From positions 100,122,580-100,186,579 of the forward strand of contig CM071595.1 of NCBI GenBank assembly GCA_036435485.1: a DNA stretch of 64,000 nt, given 5' to 3'. The notes under the pieces were generated by a model. The model had not been told where the DNA came from and did not search any database. It saw only the letters and a list, made by a program, of their open reading frames with translations. Positions 59,288-64,000 of the stretch are shown piece after piece. The position numbers and the translations under genes are program-made. Source of the stretch: Saposhnikovia divaricata (lineage: Eukaryota; Streptophyta; Magnoliopsida; Apiales; Apiaceae). The stretch's first letter is position 1, and each line of letters starts with the position of its first letter.

Positions 59288-59783
59288 TGTTGTGGAATAA
59301 AAACGAGGGTTTGTATGTATTAAATACAAGGGATGGTGAGCTTCGAGCTTTAATGGCTGTTCTTGTGTTCGAGACTAATCGGTCCTCACAAGATGCCTAC
59401 GTATCTCTGTATTGCTAGAGAATCAAGCCAACGTAGTTCTGAGAATGAGGGGTCAGGCCCTTTATATAGGCTGTAGGAGCCTTAGAATTATGGTAGGAGT
59501 CAAAGACTTGGTAGACAAGTCTTCCTTGAGGAAGGTTCCAGATCTATTCCTTGTAGGAATCAGTTTCCATATCGGATTGGATGCCTTGGTGGCTAAGTCT
59601 GATGGAGATAATATCCTTATCCAACTCTTATTGCTGAGCTGTTTATTTCCCTCAATATTAATTACGAAATTAATATCAAAATAGGGATTCTGACCTCATT
59701 AATGGGCCCCACGTTTGGACCATGTTGGGTCTAATTAATGCCATATTAAATGTGTCTTTAGGGCTTATTTTTAGCCCATATCA
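59288..59783 (-). repeat. 3' LTR of Tat-type element
   Basis: On the minus strand it begins TGATATGGGC directly after the polypurine tract and ends ...CCACAACA; 496 bp. The start forms a hairpin GGGCT-AAAAATA-AGCCC. The left edge cuts a copy of the dispersed AT-rich repeat. The left boundary is inferred from the TG/CA ends only. Confidence 0.65.
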
Positions 59784-59796
59784 TTTGCCCCCCAAC
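59784..59796 (-). other. Polypurine tract of Tat-type element
   Basis: On the minus strand GTTGGGGGGCAAA directly precedes TGATATGGGC. Confidence 0.75.
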
Positions 59797-59929
59797 TTCT
59801 AGGAAAACTGATCAGGTTTTCCTAGAAGTTTTAACGGTCCTTTCCAAGACTCGGGTCAGGGTTCATCTTTATACACTAGTGTTTCACGAGTATTGTCTTT
59901 ATGTAAAGCGTGGAGCGACCGACGCGTTT

Positions 59930-60300
59930 ATGACAATGTTAATTCGATGTTAATCGGCACTAATCAGCCTTAACGACATTTAAACAATGTTTAAACGACG
60001 TTGAACGGCATAAAACGGTACTAACTAGCCTTAAACGACACTTAAACAACGTTTAAGTGACGCCAACCGGCATTAAACGATACTGAACGGTGCTTATCGG
60101 CACTAACGGTGCTAATCGGCACTTAATCGGTGCTTATCGGCACTAATGGTGCTATCGGCACTAACGGTGCTAATCGGTACTTAATCGGTGCTTATCGGCA
60201 CTGACGGTGCTATCGGCACTTAATCGGTGCTTATGGGCAGTAACGAGCCTTGAACGACACTTAAACAATGTTAAGCGATTCTAAACGGTGCTAAACGGCA
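59930..60300. repeat. CGGCACTAA/CGGTGCTTAT array
   Basis: Irregular tandem repetition of CGGCACTAACGGTGCTAAT and CGGCACTTAATCGGTGCTT, each a small palindrome around GGCAC...GGTGC. To the left it grades into AACGACACTTAAACAACGTT words. Confidence 0.85.
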
Positions 60301-60400
60301 CTAGCGGGGGTCCGGGGGCAACAGCCCCCGGGCGGGGTCCAAGGGGCGGCAGCCCCTGGCGGGGTCCAAGGGGCAGAGCCCCTGGCTGGGGTCGAGCTGC
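60301..60400. repeat. GC-rich palindrome cluster
   Basis: Three hairpin-prone blocks in a row: GGGGGCAACAGCCCCC, AAGGGGCGGCAGCCCCTG and AAGGGGCAGAGCCCCTG, separated by GGCGGGGTCC. A strong local GC island in an AT-rich setting. Confidence 0.88.
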
Positions 60401-60462
60401 CAGGTCAGCTTGGAAATTTTTTATTTCCAAGGGCTAGTACTATTCAGAAATTTCGACCAGGA

Positions 60463-61078
60463 AACTTCACATTTTTCGACCAGGATTTCGACCAGGATTC
60501 TGGTCGAAATAAGGTCTCATTTTTCTCCTGGTCGAACGGATTTTCGACCAGGATTCCTGGTCGTTTCGACCAGGATTCTGGTCAAAATAAGGTCTCATTT
60601 TTCTCCTGGTCGAACGGATTTTCGACCAGGATTCCTGGTCGTTTCGCCCAGGATTCTGGTCGAAATAAGGTCTCAATTTTCTCCTGGTCGAACGGATTTT
60701 CGACCAGGATTCCTGGTCGTTTCGACCAGGATTATGGTCGAAATAAGGTCTCAATTTTCTCCTGGTCGAACGGATTTTCGACCAGAATTCCTAGTCATTT
60801 CGACCAGGATTCTAGTCGAATTAAGGGTCCAATTTTCTCCTGGTCGAACGGATTTTCGACCAGAATTCCTAGTCATTTCGACCAGGATTCTGGTCGAATT
60901 AAGGGTCCAAAATTTCTTCTGGTCGAACGAATTTTCGATCAGAATTCCTAGTCATTTCGACCAGGATTCTGGTCGAATTAATGGCCTTTTTCGTGGCTCA
61001 GTCGAACAATTTTTCGACCAGGATTCTTGGTCATTTCGACCAGGATTCTGGTCGAATTAATGGCCTTTTAATGGCTTG
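60463..61078. repeat. 78-bp minisatellite with hairpin palindromes
   Basis: About seven copies. The word AACGGA ends at 60540, 60618, 60696, 60774 and 60852, exactly 78 bp apart, and the next copy is one base longer. Each unit holds TTCGACCAG-GATT-CTGGTCGAA (a perfect 9-bp stem) and GACCAGGA-TTCCTGGTC. Because 78 is a multiple of three, both strands stay open over several units, producing long repetitive ORFs that I do not believe are genes. Confidence 0.93.
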
Positions 61079-61939
61079 GTCTGTCAAGACCTCGATTTTA
61101 CGTGACTAAAAAGTAAGGTCTCAATTTTCTTGAGCCCATGACCGTGCCTAAAGCAAACTTCTCTATAGCGGAGTGATTCAGGTCAGCTTCATGAAGCACC
61201 TTGGTGACATAGTAAATGGGTTTCCAAACCTTCCACGAGAAAGCTTCAAAATCCTTTCAAAGGTTTCATGCTTGCCTAATCTTACATAGAATTACTTTGA
61301 ACCTTTCATCCACCTTGTTGGAATGTTGATTCAGTTACTCATTCTTGAGTTGTTCACGAATCTCTTGATCCAAGGTTGGATCTGATAGCTTTGTTGGCCT
61401 TCTAAGGCTTCAACTTAGTTCCTTAGCCCTTGATTTATAACACAAGGTCTGGATTCTAAGGTTGATGTTGGTGTTCTGGATCACCAACACGAGGTTTCAG
61501 GTCAATATGAGGTGTTTGTTATGCCTTAAATGGTTTCGTGAACCTTGACTTGTGACCTTCCGGGCCTTAACTTATTTGCTGAGACCTTGGTTTTAAGGTT
61601 ATTATCAACCCTTGATTCCCTTGATTCTCATTCTAAGATGTAGTAATGATGAAGTCCCTTAGTTCTTGCCCCCCTTGCTTCATACGGAGGAGGTCTTACT
61701 TTTCAGTTGATCGTTCAGGGAGTTCACTTGCTCCTCAGCGTTTGACTTCAAGTCCGGTGTGTCTTGGCTGGTTGTTAACCTTCTTTTCTTGATTCTAGGT
61801 TTCCAACCTTCTTCTTATGCTCACAGGACCTTGCTTTGGTTTATATTCGATTGAAGGCTCTTGATTCGAGTCCTTAAACTTCAAATGACAAATTTGATTA
61901 GAGGCAGACAGCCTTTTTGGCCATCAAGGCTAAAATTTT
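61079..61939 (-). other. 3' part of Tat pol region, unrecognisable
   Basis: About 860 bp where integrase would be expected. I see no integrase motif in any frame; either deleted or too decayed. Confidence 0.5.
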
Positions 61940-62860
61940 GTGTCGGGATTTGAGATTCAAGATTTTAAGTAAGGAATGACAAAGGACCTCTCATCTCAAC
62001 ACTCTCACTAACTGTTTCTGTGCCTTCAAGGCATTATCAGGGAGCCAACTAGTCTCGAGATGAGCTCGAAGAGGGTCTATCCTTCAGCTTACATCAACTG
62101 GCGCTACCAATTTTGATTCGATGGTGGGGTCTTCAGGTCCTGGAAGCAAAAGCTCTCTGCATAATTCTTTATCTCAGAAGAGCCATACTTAGACTGGGCT
62201 TCGGCCTTAATGTTCTTTTCTATCTTGGGATATACTCAACATGGCATTTATCGAGCGGGGCTATCACGGCTTTCACAATCCTTAAGTGTTTGGCCATATT
62301 CTTTTCTCTAGCCTCAAACTCTCCATTGACTTGTGAGACTACCAGATTTGAGTCTCCACAAACTTTCAGGTTCTTCACCCTCAGGGCTCTCGTCAATCCA
62401 AGGCTGGCCATCAGAGCTTCATACTCCGCCTCGTTGCAGGTTGTTTGGAAGTCCAATCTTCAAGGCATACTCGAGTGTGAACCCATCGGGGCTTTGCAGA
62501 ACTTAACCTGCACCACTGGTTTTTGTTTTAGATGCCCCATGAAAATAGAGCTTTTTGTTTTTGATGCCCCATCAAAATAGAGCATCCAATATTCCTTCTT
62601 CTCTTCCAGGGGTTTCTCACCTTGCTGACCTTCCTGGTCTATTACCTCCTGCCCCCCGACTTCTTGGTTGTCAATGGTATATTCAACCACGAAGTCAGCT
62701 AGAGCCTGAGCTTTGATGGCCGTACTAGGCTTAACATCGAATTCTTTTAGTTAGATTGCCCACTTGATGAGCCTTCCATTGGCTTTCATGCTATGCAATA
62801 TGTTTCTTCAGCGGGTGTTCCATCAGGACTTCAACGTTTGTCTTTATCCAGGATCCTTCA
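61940..62860 (-). pseudogene. Tat RNase H region, degraded
   Basis: Reading downward: the end of the RT-linked RNase H (H-P-L-K-K, then A-Q-A-L-A-D-F-V-V-E) at about 62690-62830 with a frameshift and stop; then W-M-L-Y-F-D-G-A-S-K and, at 62220-62456, a clear second RNase H domain (N-E-A-E-Y-E-A-L-M-A-S-L, then D-S-N-L-V-V-S-Q-V-N-G-E-F). It ends with H-V-E-Y-I-P-R. Below that, fragments such as H-L-E-T-S-W-L-P-D-N-A and S-F-V-I-P-Y-L-K continue to about 61950 with several stops. A 30-bp direct repeat at 62520-62585 disrupts the first domain. The second RNase H copy is a hallmark of the Tat lineage. Confidence 0.75.
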
Positions 62861-62869
62861 AGGACTTAA

Positions 62870-63172
62870 ACTCTTATCTGCTGTAACCTAACTCTACCAT
62901 TCGAGGTATGCATTCGTTTGTTTTCATTCGTGTATTCTTTTATTTTCGGTACTTGGTCTTCTTTGACTCACACATCAGGTGCTTGGCACATAAATAAAAT
63001 CACAATCAATGAATGGAAAACAATCTTACATTAATAACTTGAAATGGGTTCAACCCTTACATAGAGTACTACTGTCCTACTCGGAGCAACATGCTCTGCA
63101 ATGGTTTTAATGAACCTTATTTCTACTTCTACTATATAAATATGAAGCTAAGTCCTACTAGAATAACTTAAG
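62870..63172. other. Unassigned spacer inside Tat element
   Basis: About 300 bp between the two copies of a duplicated segment. No coding content seen. Confidence 0.4.
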
Positions 63173-63193
63173 CCCAATCGGGGTTTTGCAAGA

Positions 63194-64000
63194 CTAGGCC
63201 TGCACCACTTGATTTTGTTTTTGATGCTCCATCAAAATAGAGCACCCACCACTCCTTCTGGTCTCCTCATTCTTATTCTGAAGTTCACTTCCTGCTTGGG
63301 GTACTACCTCCTGCCCCCCGACTTCTTGGTTGCCAATGGTACACTCAACCACAAAGTCAGTTAATGCCTTAGCCTCAATTGCTGTCCGAGGCTTCTGTGT
63401 GATGTCCCCTGCTGACCTTTCTTTGTGTTCCTTACCACTGTGGACATCTATGTCTTCAATCGGAAGGACCTGCCCCCTGACTCCATCAGGCCTTAACGAG
63501 GCCACATAACAGCTTCGTGCCATCTTCTGATCACCTTTATGTTCTCCAACACCATTCCTGGTAGGTAACTTGATCTTCACATGATAGGTTGAGGCAACAG
63601 CCTTAAATGCATGAAGTCCAGTCCTTCCAAGGATAGCGTTGTACGTTGAAGCTGCCTTGATTACCAGGAAGTTCAACATCTGAGTGGCCTCCTTGGGCTC
63701 TTGCCCAATAGTTACAGGCAGCTGAATAGTCCCTTCAACTTTGGATTTTACTCCATTAAATCCGTATATAGGCATGTTATTGGGGGTCAACTGAGAATCA
63801 GTGTATCCCATCTTCATAAACGCATCATGAAACAGAATGTCAACGGAAGCTCCATTGTCTATCAAGACTCGCTTCACCTCCGAGTTTCCAATCACAGGAG
63901 TTATGACCAACGGGTCATCATGGGGGAACTTCACCCCTTCCAAGTCTGAGTCATCAAAGCTAATCGCTACCTCAGTTTTTGCACGCTTCGGGGCCTCTCC
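63194..64000 (-). pseudogene. Tat protease fused to RNase H-linker segment
   Basis: The frame is open from the window edge to 63194. Protease domain: P-L-V-I-T-P-V-I-G, then the active site L-I-D-N-G-A-S-V-D-I-L-F (D-N-G where D-S/T-G is usual in most other lineages), then Y-N-A-I-L-G-R-T-G-L. After C-Y-V-A-S-L-R and a short hydrophilic stretch it jumps to A-I-E-A-K-A-L-T-D-F-V-V-E-C, a sequence that normally follows RT-RNase H, so RT has been deleted in frame. The tail duplicates 62470-62735. Protease would process Gag-Pol. The 5' part of the element lies outside. Confidence 0.8.

Larger units (their letters stand above)
59288..64000 (-). mobile_element. Tat-type Ty3/Gypsy element, rearranged, runs off the window
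   Basis: Minus-strand element: LTR at the left, polypurine tract, a repeat-filled 3' region, degraded RNase H sequence, a duplicated segment, and a protease ORF open to the window end. RT and integrase are missing in the visible part. The second, RNase H-like domain and the tandem repeats in the 3' region are typical of the Tat lineage (Ogre/Retand relatives). Confidence 0.75.

Noticed and set aside
59412..59684. 90-codon ORF inside the Tat LTR
   Set aside because: Lies wholly in LTR sequence, has no known domain, and is on the strand opposite to the element.
60410..61060. 216-codon repetitive ORF, and a 95-codon ORF on the other strand
   Set aside because: They are by-products of a 78-bp tandem repeat, a multiple of three, and have no start context or domain.
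60463..61078. CRISPR-like regularly spaced palindromes
   Set aside because: Plant DNA, no variable spacers: the whole 78-bp unit repeats. It is a minisatellite.
61660..61675. C-run at GCCCCCCTTGC as an alternative Tat polypurine tract
   Set aside because: No LTR-like TGAT start with hairpin adjoins it, while the site at 59784-59796 has both.
1..64000. A previously undescribed host system or gene cluster
   Set aside because: Nearly all recognisable protein sequence is retrotransposon-derived, and no set of linked host genes is present. The novelty here lies in element structure, not in a new gene system.

Overview
The window is nuclear DNA from a flowering plant, probably a eudicot. The evidence is plant-type Ty3/Gypsy (Athila, Tekay-like, Tat) and Ty1/Copia (SIRE/Maximus-like) retrotransposons, primer-binding sites matching initiator-Met and Asp tRNAs, MITEs, AT-rich spacers and long dinucleotide microsatellites. 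I found no intact host gene; the only host-gene trace is a broken alpha/beta-hydrolase-like pseudogene. Family and lineage names come from recognition of protein motifs, not from a search.

Layout. (1) 1-27826 is a three-level nest. The outermost unit is a minus-strand Athila-type element: gag/pro part at 1-1319, gag start at 25645-26200, tRNA-Asp PBS at 26301-26318, LTR at 26325-27826. A plus-strand gag-only Tekay-like element (1325-25639, 5-bp TSD CCCAA) lies inside its gag. A nearly complete plus-strand Athila element (10692-24647, TSD TATTT, two 1295-bp LTRs) lies inside that element's 3' LTR. The innermost element carries gag, protease, RT, RNase H, integrase and a third ORF in the env-like position. 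It is broken by one in-frame TGA and by a 233-bp insert that appears to hold plastid fragments. (2) 27827-39050: a minus-strand solo LTR of about 4.6 kb (29040-38431, TSD TGTCC) splits the hydrolase-like pseudogene, and a plus-strand solo LTR of about 4.8 kb (31369-36145, TSD CTTGA) sits inside it. A short Copia 3' end follows. (3) 39526-53874: a minus-strand SIRE-like Copia element with 1293-bp LTRs, decayed gag-pol and a decayed extra ORF of about 4.8 kb after pol. Another solo LTR (40438-41839, TSD AACAG) sits in its left LTR. (4) 53880-59287: AT-rich spacer with two MITEs, a partly palindromic minisatellite, a possible Helitron end and a duplicated repeat family. (5) 59288-64000: minus-strand Tat-type remnant with an LTR, a 3' region full of tandem and palindromic repeats, a degraded RNase H region and a protease ORF that runs off the window.

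Insertion order follows from nesting. By-eye LTR divergence (about 0.9% for the inner Athila, about 2% for the gag-only element, about 1.9% for the Copia) agrees with it. The points most worth a second look are: a stem-loop directly after TGAT at the LTR start of three Gypsy elements with different stem sequences; the plastid-like mosaic insert; matched arrays of TTC-NN-GAA dyads in the Copia LTR and behind its pol; an unassigned ORF upstream of gag in the gag-only element; and the 78-bp hairpin minisatellite in the Tat 3' region.
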